Numbered from the stretch's first letter, positions 38,391 through 45,774 are shown. The stretch is 64,000 nt of DNA from Marinomonas lutimaris (GCF_019426345.1 NZ_JAHLLW010000008.1:1-64000); one strand, 5' to 3'. A program made the numbers and translations. Notes: a model not told the origin generated them from the sequence alone.

Positions 38391-38732
38391 CAGCTCCACG
38401 AGCAAAACCAACCACAGACAACCTAGTGCTAGCGGAAAAAGACAGCTATTCCCTCCAAGGAAGGCAACAGCTCAACAACATCGTTAAATCCATGCTGATA
38501 CAAAGCGACCCCGTCGTCGTTCCATCAAAAGAACTCATCGACCTAATCCAAGCCGTCCGCATGTACCAACAGCAAATAGCACGACTACAAACACCCGACT
38601 GGGTAAACGACAACATCACCCGCGTCAAAGACTTCGCCCAACGCAACTTTGTAGACTTCTAAGTAGCAAGCAACTAAAGCCTACTTAAGTGGGCTTTGGT
38701 TGTTGTTTTTATTGGGGGAAGCGTTTTAGTAT
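38391..38732 (+). repeat. rha 3'-end repeat, copy D
   Basis: Second longest copy. It starts with the same CAGCTCCACGAGCAAAA as copy A, has a short internal deletion, keeps an open frame of about 78 codons ending FVDF, and includes the terminator (stem ACTAAAGCC/GGCTTTGGT, 38672-38702). Confidence 0.9.
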
Positions 38733-38820
38733 GAATGAACAGAGTTTTAAGTCAGATGAAAAACAGATTGGTTTTTTATCTGATCCGAATTTCAATATTT
38801 CCTCAAGAACGGAGTCCCGC

Positions 38821-39399
38821 ATGGAATACGGCACTGATTATTTTCTAAATGAAATATATGCTCTTGAGTCTGAGGGGATGCTCTCAGACTTAGCTGTAAG
38901 TCCAAGTCTTATTACACATTTTATTTTTTTTGGTGAGGATTACCGTGAAAATGCATTGGCCTATATAGCTTCGGTGTTGGATGAATGCTACAAAGCTGGC
39001 CATTTGAGAATTGCAATTTCACACAATGATCAAGAGTTATGTGGGTATGCTATGCTCTTCGTGCATCCAGATCCTAAATTCCCAAAGTATCTCCATAAAA
39101 TATACGTAAAAGAAGAGTTCCGTGGGCATGGTTTAGGTGGGCAAATACTAACATCTCTTGCAGAAAATGAACCCATGATCTGTTTGCTCTGTCCTTCGGA
39201 CAAAGTATCCTTCTATGAGAAGTACGGTTTTCACTTCACGCACCCCTTTGAGGTTCCAGAAGGTGATAATTTTATCTTGTCTAAAGGGCTATATTCTGAG
39301 TTGTGCGTCATGAAAAACTACAATGAATCAAATGAACCACTTGGCGCTCCGATATTTTTTCTCAATGATAGAGATATTAAAAATATTATTGGTATATAA
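38821..39399 (+). CDS. GNAT family N-acetyltransferase
   Basis: 192 aa from the ATG at 38821, preceded by ACGGAG. The frame is open to ATG 38731, but those 30 codons translate the TCAGATGAAAAA repeat and so are not native. Acetyl-CoA site YVKEEFRGHGLGGQILTSLA near residue 105 (R/Q-x-x-G-x-G/A form), with CGYAMLFVHPDP before it and SFYEKYGFHF after it. Acceptor unknown. It is bracketed by direct copies of AGATTGGTTTTTCATCTGACC (38765-38786 and 39401-39422). Confidence 0.8.
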   Translation: MEYGTDYFLNEIYALESEGMLSDLAVSPSLITHFIFFGEDYRENALAYIASVLDECYKAGHLRIAISHNDQELCGYAMLFVHPDPKFPKYLHKIYVKEEFRGHGLGGQILTSLAENEPMICLLCPSDKVSFYEKYGFHFTHPFEVPEGDNFILSKGLYSELCVMKNYNESNEPLGAPIFFLNDRDIKNIIGI

Positions 39400-39447
39400 A
39401 AGATTGGTTTTTCATCTGACCCAATTGTCCTTACTTCGGGAGTTTGA

Positions 39448-40386
39448 ATGAGCACATCACGACACCATCATTATTTGTCTCAATGTTATTTGAAAGGATT
39501 TACTCAGGGAAATGCGAAAAAGTCTAAACTGACGGTAGTAGATCTAAAAGAATCAAAAGCGTTTGAAACGATTCCTAGAAATGTTGGCGGAATGCGGGAT
39601 TTCAATCGAGTAGAAATTGAGGGGGTAGACCCTGAAGTAATTGAAAAGATACAGTCTGAATTCGAGGCTAAAGTAGCTAAAGCATTACAAGGTCTACCCG
39701 AAACCTTAGACTTCTCAGGTGAAACTAAAGATTTAATTCTTGAATTTATTGGTATGCTTGCTATTAAGTCACCTGAAATGCGTGAACATTTATCTAAACC
39801 ATTTATTCAAATTGCTAAAATGACGATGGCAATGACCATGGATACTAAAGAAAGGTGGGAATCACAAATCGCAAAAATTAAAGCAGAAACAGGTGAGGAT
39901 ATCTCCAATGGTAAAACTTATGAAGAACTAAAGGAGTTTATTGAACGTCAAGAGTACGAAATAACTGTTACGAAAGAACACCAAATTCATATGGAGTTTG
40001 TCGGAATTCAAAAGATCACCGAATTGCTTCATATGAGAAACTGGACACTAGTTAAAGCTGGGGGGGACTCTGGAGAGTTTATTACTACTGATAACCCAGT
40101 AAGCTTAACTTGGCATAACCCTGACCAAGTTCCAACTTTTATGTCTCCTGGCTTTGGTTTAAGAGATACTATGGTATATTTTCCTATCTCAAAAAAATTA
40201 GCGCTCGTTGGTGAATTTGATCGCGAGGATGCTGTTACGGAGGCCAATAAATTCTTAGTAGCCTTTTTAAATAGTAAAATTATTGCTAACTGCTACCAAA
40301 GAGTATTTGCTGCAAAGATTAATTTCAATTATGTAGCAAAAAATGGAAAATTTAATAAAGGAAATGCTCTGCTAAAGAAAGCCTAA
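39448..40386 (+). CDS. DUF4238 family protein
   Basis: 312 aa. The family's N-terminal signature HHHYLSQCYLKGFT is at residue 6, VVDLKESKAFETIPRNVGGM follows, and EFITTDNPVSL lies near 210. DUF4238 proteins are widespread in mobile regions and have no assigned function. A GGGAG site precedes the ATG. It is the last cargo gene before the phage U gene and is AT-rich like the rest of the cargo. Confidence 0.85.
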   Translation: MSTSRHHHYLSQCYLKGFTQGNAKKSKLTVVDLKESKAFETIPRNVGGMRDFNRVEIEGVDPEVIEKIQSEFEAKVAKALQGLPETLDFSGETKDLILEFIGMLAIKSPEMREHLSKPFIQIAKMTMAMTMDTKERWESQIAKIKAETGEDISNGKTYEELKEFIERQEYEITVTKEHQIHMEFVGIQKITELLHMRNWTLVKAGGDSGEFITTDNPVSLTWHNPDQVPTFMSPGFGLRDTMVYFPISKKLALVGEFDREDAVTEANKFLVAFLNSKIIANCYQRVFAAKINFNYVAKNGKFNKGNALLKKA

Positions 40387-40476
40387 TACTTCGATTTAGC
40401 AGAGCAAAAACATTTGAACTTGAGCTCAGTTAAAAAACACCCTTTAATTTCTTAAAAAATAAAACCAAACACTCCC

Positions 40477-40503
40477 AAGCCCATCCCTCTGATGGGCTTT
40501 TTC
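40477..40503 (+). terminator. Terminator upstream of phage U gene
   Basis: AAGCCCATC/GATGGGCTT stem, 5-base loop, T5 run. Its position just before U suggests it originally ended the phage tape-measure transcript or a moron. Confidence 0.85.
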
Positions 40504-40538
40504 GTTTCTGTTCTTCCGTTTTTATCTAAGGAGTAATC

Positions 40539-40931
40539 ATGCGTCAGATGATGTCGCTCGGTGGTTTTGTGTTTTCGCTTAGCGAAGGCACGCCATACGA
40601 GGGTTTGCAGCGCACTAGCGACGGCGGTTGGGTCGCGGTGGCGCGTTACGGTCAAAAGCCCATGAGCCAAAACACGGGCCAACAGTTGGAAAACATCACG
40701 GTCACAGGCACGTGGTTTCAAGGCGATGGCATGGCGAATCTCAACGCCTTACGCGCCTTACAAAACCAGCGAGCGCCCTTGGTGCTGGCCGATGGCTACG
40801 GCAACAACTTAGGCCAATGGACCATCAAACGCTTGCAAGAGAAGCAAGACAAGATCATCGATGACGGCACCGCTTTCGTCCTCGCCTTCACCCTAGAGCT
40901 AGAAGAGTACGCCAATGACAACCATCCGTAG
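40539..40931 (+). CDS. Phage tail protein U (P2 gpU-like)
   Basis: 130 aa. MRQMMSLGGFVFSLSEGTPY at the start, then GQKPMSQNTGQQLENITVTG and LENPLVLADGYG-like APLVLADGYGNNLGQW, which are gpU features. In P2-type phages gpU completes the tail tube end. AAGGAG precedes the ATG. It overlaps the X gene by 17 bases, as in intact P2-like phages. High GC. Confidence 0.9.
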   Translation: MRQMMSLGGFVFSLSEGTPYEGLQRTSDGGWVAVARYGQKPMSQNTGQQLENITVTGTWFQGDGMANLNALRALQNQRAPLVLADGYGNNLGQWTIKRLQEKQDKIIDDGTAFVLAFTLELEEYANDNHP

Positions 40932-41124
40932 CCGCGACGGCGACACTATATCCAACATTCTGTGGATCGCCCTAAAACGCAACGACGACCAAGCGGAAGA
41001 AGCCTTGTTCGAACTCAACCCCGGCTTAGAAGCCTACGGGCCAGTGCTTCCCGCTGGCGTCATGATCGAGATCCCCACCTTGCCAGACAAAGCAGCCGAG
41101 ACGGTAACCAACATATGGGACTAA
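40915..41124 (+). CDS. Phage tail protein X (P2 gpX-like, LysM-like)
   Basis: 69 aa. TIRSRDGDTISNILWIALKR at the start and ALFELNPGLEAYGPVLPAGV in the middle match gpX, a LysM-like tail completion protein. Its end overlaps the start of the D gene by 10 bases, the normal P2 arrangement. Confidence 0.9.
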   Translation: MTTIRSRDGDTISNILWIALKRNDDQAEEALFELNPGLEAYGPVLPAGVMIEIPTLPDKAAETVTNIWD

Positions 41125-41597
41125 ACAACCAATCCAACTACTTGCCAAGCGTGCGCGTGAGCGGAGCAGGGGAAAACACCATCAACGCGCGTCTCACCGC
41201 ATCGACGCCGCAGGCACCCAAAGCGACCAACTCACCTTGCACATCGACACCACAGGGCAAACAGGCTTGCCGGAAGAGGGCGCGGTGCTCACGTGGCAAG
41301 AAGGCTACGGCGACAACTTAATCGACAAAGGCCAGTTCAAAATCACTCGCATCGTGCCGAAACTGTTTCCGCCCAGCGTCACCATCGTCGGCACCGCACC
41401 GTACAAAAAACTCCGCCAAAGCTACGACACCCCAACCACCGCCCAACAAGACGACCTCATCAAAAGCCAACGCCAAGGCACCAGCGTCACCCTCGACGCT
41501 CTTGTTGACTAGATACGGGCAACCCAATTCGTCGCAGAAGGCATCCTCCCCCTAAACGACACCTTCCCACCCGAAATGAAAGGCAACTGGTCCATTG
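41115..41597 (+). pseudogene. Phage late control protein D (P2 gpD-like), left fragment
   Basis: ATG at 41115 reads MGLNNQSNYLPSVRVSGAGE, then a frameshift near 41195 moves the gpD frame to HRIDAAGTQSDQLTLHIDTT and on through LPEEGAVLTWQEGYGDNLID to SVTLDALVD and TAG at 41510-41512. Beyond this stop the same frame reads FVAEGILPLNDTFPPEMKGN, cut by the cargo at about 41598. Intact gpD is much longer, so internal sequence is missing as well. gpD forms part of the tail spike hub. Confidence 0.85.
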
Positions 41598-41598
41598 A
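41461..41598 (+). repeat. 138-bp direct repeat of phage D sequence, left copy
   Basis: Starts CAAAAGCCAACGCCAAGG and ends GGTCCATTGA. The right copy at 43944-44081 has the same length with a handful of substitutions and carries the same in-frame TAG. The pair brackets the oxidoreductase/AraC cargo. Confidence 0.93.
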
Positions 41599-41656
41599 AG
41601 TGGTTTGAGTTTAATTTAACTCTGACCCTAATTATTCCAGTGTTGTTACTTTTAAA

Positions 41657-41695
41657 AAGCGAAAATGCTGACGCGCACAGGTCTGCATTTTCACT
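41657..41695 (-). terminator. Rho-independent terminator of quinone oxidoreductase gene
   Basis: On the minus strand AAGTGAAAATGC pairs with GCATTTTCGCTT (one G-U pair), followed by T5. It lies 26 bases after the oxidoreductase stop. Confidence 0.75.
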
Positions 41696-41720
41696 TTGTG
41701 TAACTCTGGAGGATTGGTGC

Positions 41721-42689
41721 TCAGGGAATCAGCAACAGTTTGCCTGTGGTGGCGCGACTTTCCATGTCAGAATGGGCTTTGGAGGCATCCGCTAAGCTAT
41801 ATTCATTGCCAATAGTTATTGTTAGCTTTCCCTTTCTGAACCACTCGAACAGTCGGGCAGAGCGAGCGCGTAACAATTCTGGCGTATGAATGTGGTCAAA
41901 GAAAACAGCGTAGCCTAGCTTAATGCTTTTCGGTAAACTCATAATGTCTAGTTGCCCTGGTCCACCGAGCACTGGACCATACCAGCAGAATGTTCCCGAG
42001 CGGCGCAGTACGTCTAACGACCCTTGAAATGTACTTGGGCCGGATCCATCGAACACCACATGCACACCTTCACCGCCACTCAAACGTAATGCTTCTTCGG
42101 CGAATTTACCTTCGGTATCGACGATCACATGATCAGCACCGGCAGCTTTAGCGGTTGCCACCTTACTTGCCGAAGACACGCGTCCTATCACTTTTCCTCC
42201 ATGTAGCTTGATTATCTGTGTTAATAATAAGCCGACACCGCCGGATGCTGCATGAACAAAGGCGATATCACCAGTTTGGATAGGGTAGAAATCTGTGGCA
42301 AAATGGCTGGCGGTCAACCCCTGCATCATCAATGACGCAGCAGTTTTATCATCTATATCGTCGGGGATATGTACTAGGGAAGAGGCAGGAATTGAGATTT
42401 TTTCTGCATAGCTGCCCGGTGCGTACACCCAAGCTACACGTTGGCCAATATCGAAGTTTTTAACTTCGTCTCCTACTGCTAGTACGCGCCCCGCACCTTC
42501 TACACCTAGAATTTTTGGGTCAGATATTTCGTTCCAGGCTGTCCCCTGGCGCACGCCGATGTCCATGAAATTGACGCCCGCTACGGTGACTTCTACCAAT
42601 ACTTGCCCGGCAGTAGTCTCAGGCTCCTGTCGCTCAACATACGCTAGCACGTTGCTATTACCTGCTTGATTCATTACAACCGCTTTCAT
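41721..42689 (-). CDS. Zinc-free quinone oxidoreductase (MDR superfamily)
   Basis: 322 aa from the ATG at 42689, the usual family start (MKAVVMNQAG); the frame extends 46 codons upstream without conservation. VEVTVAGVNFMDIGVRQG (~33), DIGQRVAWVY and the nucleotide-binding AFVHAASGGVGLLLTQIIK (~140) define NADPH:quinone reductases. It lacks the zinc-ligand Cys residues. It is divergent from the AraC-type regulator at 42906; the 216 bases between should hold the control region. Confidence 0.88.
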   Translation of the reverse strand: MKAVVMNQAGNSNVLAYVERQEPETTAGQVLVEVTVAGVNFMDIGVRQGTAWNEISDPKILGVEGAGRVLAVGDEVKNFDIGQRVAWVYAPGSYAEKISIPASSLVHIPDDIDDKTAASLMMQGLTASHFATDFYPIQTGDIAFVHAASGGVGLLLTQIIKLHGGKVIGRVSSASKVATAKAAGADHVIVDTEGKFAEEALRLSGGEGVHVVFDGSGPSTFQGSLDVLRRSGTFCWYGPVLGGPGQLDIMSLPKSIKLGYAVFFDHIHTPELLRARSARLFEWFRKGKLTITIGNEYSLADASKAHSDMESRATTGKLLLIP

Positions 42690-42905
42690 AATTAGCTTCT
42701 CATATAGGTTTTTATTCCAAGAATGTTGTAAGGCAGTACCATATCTGTTTTTAGCCATGACCAGTCCATCTAGTTCAGGTTTTGTGGTAGGGCTTGTCAC
42801 AGATGCCTTTACAACATTAGACGTCATCTATAATATCCATTGAGTAAGGATGAATAATTCCTAAATGTCCATTTTTATTGCTCATTCGTCCAAATATGGA
42901 GGGTT

Positions 42906-43832
42906 ATGGATCCACTAACTGACATTATTACTGGTCTGCATATTCGCGAAGCCAATTTCACCCGAATGGATGCCAGTGCGCCATGGGGTGTTAAATCGAA
43001 CGGTGAACACGGTATTAATTTTGTGTTACTGGTTCGCGGTTCTGCAATCTTGACTACGCCTAGCAGTTCGGAAGCAATCGCACTCAGTAGCGGTGATGTG
43101 TTTCTCTTGATGGGCGATGCGCCTTACCAGCTTTTTGACCATGAGAAGTCGACTCTTATTGACTGTGTAGAGGTGGAGAGGTTACGAAGAGGTAACTCGA
43201 TAGAGATCGGTGGTGGTGGTTCAGTCACGAGTTTTATCAGTGCCTCATTTGACCTGCATGCCATAGAAGCTCAGCCATTGTTACATGTGTTGCCAGAACT
43301 CTTGCACTTAAAACTCGACCAGCGCCGAAGTTTGGCCTTCCAATCCGTAATTGAAATGCTGGCGCTCGAAACCGAGTCGCCAGGCTTGGGTTCAGAGGCT
43401 TTAGTGAGTCGCTTGTTCGAATTGCTATTTGTGCACGCGATTCGCGCTTATTCGATGCAACCCGGCGGTCCAACACAGGGTTGGCTAAGTGCCTTCGCCA
43501 ATCGCAATTTGAGGCAGGCACTGGAAGCTATGCATCGTGCCCCGGAGCAGGTCTGGACTGTAGAATCGCTGGCGCACACAGCTGGTATGTCACGCTCCAG
43601 TTTTGCGGCGTGCTTCAAAGCTGTGGTTGGCCAGTCGCCATTAGATTATTTGACTCGGTGGCGTATCTACTGTGCAACCCGTTTGTTGCAGCATGGTAAT
43701 CTTACCTTGTCTGAAATATCTAGTCAGGTTGGCTACGAATCTGTATCTGCGTTCAGTCGTGTGTTTGTGCGCATAACAGCGAAGACCCCCGGCGCCTTTC
43801 GCAAATCAATTGTAGAAGCTAAACAGAATTAA
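42906..43832 (+). CDS. AraC family transcriptional regulator (cupin sensor)
   Basis: 308 aa. The N-terminal cupin-type sensor domain (FVLLVRGSAILTTPSSSEAI, LSSGDVFLLMGDAPYQLFDH) precedes a C-terminal AraC double helix-turn-helix (WTVESLAHTAGMSRSSFAAC, LSEISSQVGYESVSAFSRVF). Probably an activator of the divergent quinone oxidoreductase, a common pairing. This pair is not phage-like and is bracketed by the 138-bp repeats. Confidence 0.88.
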   Translation: MDPLTDIITGLHIREANFTRMDASAPWGVKSNGEHGINFVLLVRGSAILTTPSSSEAIALSSGDVFLLMGDAPYQLFDHEKSTLIDCVEVERLRRGNSIEIGGGGSVTSFISASFDLHAIEAQPLLHVLPELLHLKLDQRRSLAFQSVIEMLALETESPGLGSEALVSRLFELLFVHAIRAYSMQPGGPTQGWLSAFANRNLRQALEAMHRAPEQVWTVESLAHTAGMSRSSFAACFKAVVGQSPLDYLTRWRIYCATRLLQHGNLTLSEISSQVGYESVSAFSRVFVRITAKTPGAFRKSIVEAKQN

Positions 43833-43943
43833 AAAATAGGGGAGTCCTTTATAAAAGAGATTATCTCTTTTGGGAAATGGCGAAGCTCTAGTCACAATTA
43901 GGGGCAGATTGCGGTACCCTAATAACTAATCAGCGCTTGAGTA

Positions 43944-44081
43944 CAAAAGCCAACGCCAAGGCACCAGCGTCACCCTCGACGCTCTTGTTGACTAGATACG
44001 GGCAACCCAATTCGTCGCAGAAGGTATCCTCACCCTCATCGACACCTTCCCACCCGAAATGAAAGGCAACTGGTCCATCGA
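43944..44081 (+). repeat. 138-bp direct repeat of phage D sequence, right copy
   Basis: Right-hand copy of 41461-41598. It differs by a few substitutions (for example CTCACCCTCATC for CTCCCCCTAAAC), so the duplication is not recent. Confidence 0.93.
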
Positions 44082-44151
44082 CAAAGTCACCGCACGCGGC
44101 GACAGCAAAGCAGGGTATCGGTGTACCGTTGTCGCGAGTGAGATTGTTTAA
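43944..44151 (+). pseudogene. Phage late control protein D, right (3') fragment
   Basis: Continues the D frame past the cargo: after the shared TAG it reads FVAEGILTLIDTFPPEMKGN, then IDKVTARGDSKAGYRCTVVA and SEIV with a TAA at 44149. This is the natural C-terminus of gpD. The shared TAG in both copies means D was already broken before the cargo arrived. Confidence 0.85.
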
Positions 44152-44158
44152 GTGTTTA

Positions 44159-44216
44159 TGGTGCCATTATGGCAACACATTGACATTGAACTATGGGTGA
44201 CATCATAATGGCACCA
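44159..44216 (+). promoter_or_regulatory. Promoter and operator of the DUF1778-GNAT toxin-antitoxin pair
   Basis: Perfect 13-bp inverted repeat TGGTGCCATTATG (44159-44171) and CATAATGGCACCA (44204-44216). Between them lies TTGACA (44180-44185), and CATAAT (44204-44209), 18 bases on, is the -10, overlapping the right arm. A protein bound to the arms would block the promoter, the expected layout for autoregulation by the antitoxin. Confidence 0.8.
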
Positions 44217-44288
44217 AGCAGCATTTTTCTGCTTTATAGGGAAAATACAAAAATTTGACTGAATTATATGTTGGTCAAGGAGAAAGCG

Positions 44289-44594
44289 ATGACTATATCT
44301 CATGTACAAGAAAATGTGCGGCTCGTTGCCAGAGCGCCAAAAGAGGTTCAAGAGATCATTACTAATGCGGCGGAGCTATCCGGTGCTTCAATGTCTCAGT
44401 TTATGATTGACGCCGCCTTAGATAAGGCGAGACAAGTGGTAGAGCGCAATAGACTATTAAAATTGTCGATGGAAGGAGCGGATCGATTTTTTGATGCATT
44501 AGACAATCCGCCAGAGATTCAACATCTTGATGATGCTTACAAAGCGCTAAAGGATTATGAAAATGGCTCTGTCACCTTTGAAAGAAAGCCATAA
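44289..44594 (+). CDS. DUF1778 (TacA-like) antitoxin
   Basis: 101 aa from the ATG at 44289, which has AAGGAGAAAGCG before it (an ATG at 44268 lacks this). The ribbon-helix-helix DNA-binding part is VRLVARAPKEVQEIITNAAE, LSGASMSQFMIDAALDKAR; the C-terminal tail (LDNPPEIQHLDDAYKALKDY) is the toxin-binding part in TacA proteins. It overlaps the toxin gene by 38 bases and should repress its own promoter at 44159-44216. Confidence 0.9.
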   Translation: MTISHVQENVRLVARAPKEVQEIITNAAELSGASMSQFMIDAALDKARQVVERNRLLKLSMEGADRFFDALDNPPEIQHLDDAYKALKDYENGSVTFERKP

Positions 44595-45066
44595 TCGAAA
44601 ACGCTTTGATTGTGGCAATGAGCGAATTAACAAATTTCTAAAAGAGTCTGCGAACAGTGCGGCAAAACGAAACCTATCTAGGACGTTTGTTCTGGAGGGG
44701 AGCGATGAAACAGACATAGCGGGCTTCTACTCGCTCAGTAATATTGAGGTCAAAGTTCCTGTTCCTCATAAACTGTACAAGAAATACCCTAACCCATTGC
44801 CAGGCGTGACGTTAGCCAGGATGGGCGTGGATGAAGGTTACCAAGGGCAGGGCATCGCCAAAATCATGGTAATCGATGCAATGCGGCGAACCTTGCTGAT
44901 AAACGAGAACATGGGGGTTGTTGGATTATTTGTAGACGCCAAAGATGATGATCTCGTTACATTTTATCAGAATCGCGGCTTCATCTTCCTTCAGAAGGAA
45001 GAACACACCTCCAAACTTTGGATGCCGATCGACTCCATTGTGACATTCTTCAAAGATCGAGAATAA
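44557..45066 (+). CDS. GNAT-fold toxin (TacT-like tRNA acetyltransferase)
   Basis: 169 aa. RFDCGNERINKFLKESANSA near the start and the acetyl-CoA loop LARMGVDEGYQGQGIAKIMV (~90) identify the GNAT toxins paired with DUF1778 antitoxins; the conserved YQNRGFIFLQ lies near 135. TacT toxins acetylate aminoacyl-tRNA and stop translation. It starts inside the antitoxin gene. Its insertion has apparently destroyed the 5' part of higB, whose stump begins 6 bases after its stop. Confidence 0.9.
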   Translation: MKMALSPLKESHNRKRFDCGNERINKFLKESANSAAKRNLSRTFVLEGSDETDIAGFYSLSNIEVKVPVPHKLYKKYPNPLPGVTLARMGVDEGYQGQGIAKIMVIDAMRRTLLINENMGVVGLFVDAKDDDLVTFYQNRGFIFLQKEEHTSKLWMPIDSIVTFFKDRE

Positions 45067-45071
45067 CCTAA

Positions 45072-45188
45072 TTTGGGGAAGGCAATCGAGATGGGATTTG
45101 GTCTATTATTGTGAACGGGAATTGGTGTATTACTTTCGAGTTTGTTGATGGTAATACTTACATTCTCAACTATGAAGATTATCACTAA
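45072..45188 (+). pseudogene. higB: HigB toxin remnant (C-terminal 38 codons)
   Basis: After a stop at 45069-45071 the frame reads GEGNRDGIWSIIVNGNWCIT and FEFVDGNTYILNYEDYH to TAA at 45186. This is the characteristic C-terminus of HigB/RelE-type toxins (WSIxVNGNWRITFEF...DYH). The N-terminal two thirds and the start are gone, so no active toxin can be made. The antitoxin gene follows 5 bases later. Confidence 0.85.
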
Positions 45189-45193
45189 TTAAT

Positions 45194-45481
45194 ATGCACA
45201 ACCCTCCACACTCAGGCGAATTTATTTACGATGTTTATCTTGAACCAGCGGGTTTGAGCTGCCGCTTTTTGGCTAAGCAATTGGATGTCGCCTCGTCCAC
45301 ATTAAGTCGTGTACTGAAAGGGCAGAGCGCTGTCTCGCCTGAAATGGCATTGCGTTTATCTAAAGCGCTTGGCAGAACACCAGAGTGCTGGTTGGCCATG
45401 CAAGATGCCTACGATCTTTGGCAAGCCAAACAACATTTAAATTTAGCGAATGTTCATTCCGTTAATTTTGCATCGGCCTAG
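45194..45481 (+). CDS. higA: HigA-type antitoxin (XRE family), orphan
   Basis: 95 aa. It opens MHNPPHSGEFIYDVYLEPAG, the HigA signature, followed by helix-turn-helix RFLAKQLDVASSTLSRVLKG and the typical MALRLSKALGRTPECWLAMQ. HigA represses the higBA promoter and neutralises HigB. Because higB is a stump, the antitoxin is an orphan; it might still counter a homologous toxin elsewhere. rha scrap E follows within 3 bases. Confidence 0.92.
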   Translation: MHNPPHSGEFIYDVYLEPAGLSCRFLAKQLDVASSTLSRVLKGQSAVSPEMALRLSKALGRTPECWLAMQDAYDLWQAKQHLNLANVHSVNFASA

Positions 45482-45483
45482 AC

Positions 45484-45534
45484 CAAGCCGTCCGCATGTA
45501 CCAAACAGCCTAACCTAGCTTCACAGATTTCTAA
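45484..45534 (+). repeat. rha 3'-end scrap, copy E
   Basis: CAAGCCGTCCGCATGTACCA matches copy D exactly; a short altered stretch follows, then a GATTTCTAA-like end. It lies right after higA, 10 kb from copy A. Confidence 0.8.
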
Positions 45535-45545
45535 ACAATATACAT

Positions 45546-45573
45546 AAAAAAACCCACCACCTGGTGGGTTTTA
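45546..45573 (+). terminator. Terminator after higA
   Basis: AACCCACCA/TGGTGGGTT stem with a 2-base loop, preceded by A7 and followed by TTAGTT; it can function in either direction, and lies just after the stop-side of the leftward small ORF. Confidence 0.8.
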
Positions 45574-45594
45574 GTTCGTTTACCTAGGTTAGTT

Positions 45595-45678
45595 TTACGC
45601 TGGAAGAATTCCTGACGAGTACAGTACCCATAGTCCTATTAGTGCGATTATTGCAATTACATTTTCAGGTAATGCCAT
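45595..45678 (-). CDS. 27-aa putative small membrane peptide
   Basis: ATG at 45678 (minus) reads MALPENVIAIIALIGLWVLY and SSGILPA, then TAA: one transmembrane helix with short polar ends. A GAGAG site lies 8 bases upstream and a strong hairpin (45693-45722) sits in front. The protein-like composition and upstream hairpin argue for a real gene, but homology could not be tested. Confidence 0.45.
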   Translation of the reverse strand: MALPENVIAIIALIGLWVLYSSGILPA

Positions 45679-45692
45679 TGTTTTGCTCTCAA

Positions 45693-45722
45693 ATTGATAC
45701 TGCCGTTATTGGCAGTATCAAT
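45693..45722. terminator. Perfect 12-bp inverted repeat between two leftward genes
   Basis: ATTGATACTGCC and GGCAGTATCAAT around a 6-base loop. On the minus strand it follows the 78-aa gene and precedes the 27-aa ORF, with TTT after it; it may be a terminator or an attenuator. Confidence 0.6.
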
Positions 45723-45774
45723 TTTATCGAATACGCAAAAATACTTTTTCACGTTTGATATGAAAAAAACGCTG

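Larger units (their letters stand above)
30005..45534. mobile_element. Decayed P2-like prophage with accessory cargo, next to dusA
   Basis: Phage coding sequence begins abruptly at about 30005, in frame but without its own start, right after the dusA 5' region. The GC-rich phage genes kept are tape measure (T), U, X and D, in P2 order. Integrase, capsid, baseplate and lysis genes are absent. Two AT-rich or unrelated cargo blocks interrupt them (31.75-40.45 kb between T and U; 41.6-43.9 kb inside D). The right limit is set by a short rha scrap at 45484-45534 and is approximate. Confidence 0.75.

Noticed and set aside
38426..38662. 78-codon ORF in rha repeat copy D as a gene
   Set aside because: It is a truncated copy of the rha C-terminus without the DNA-binding domain; treated as repeat.
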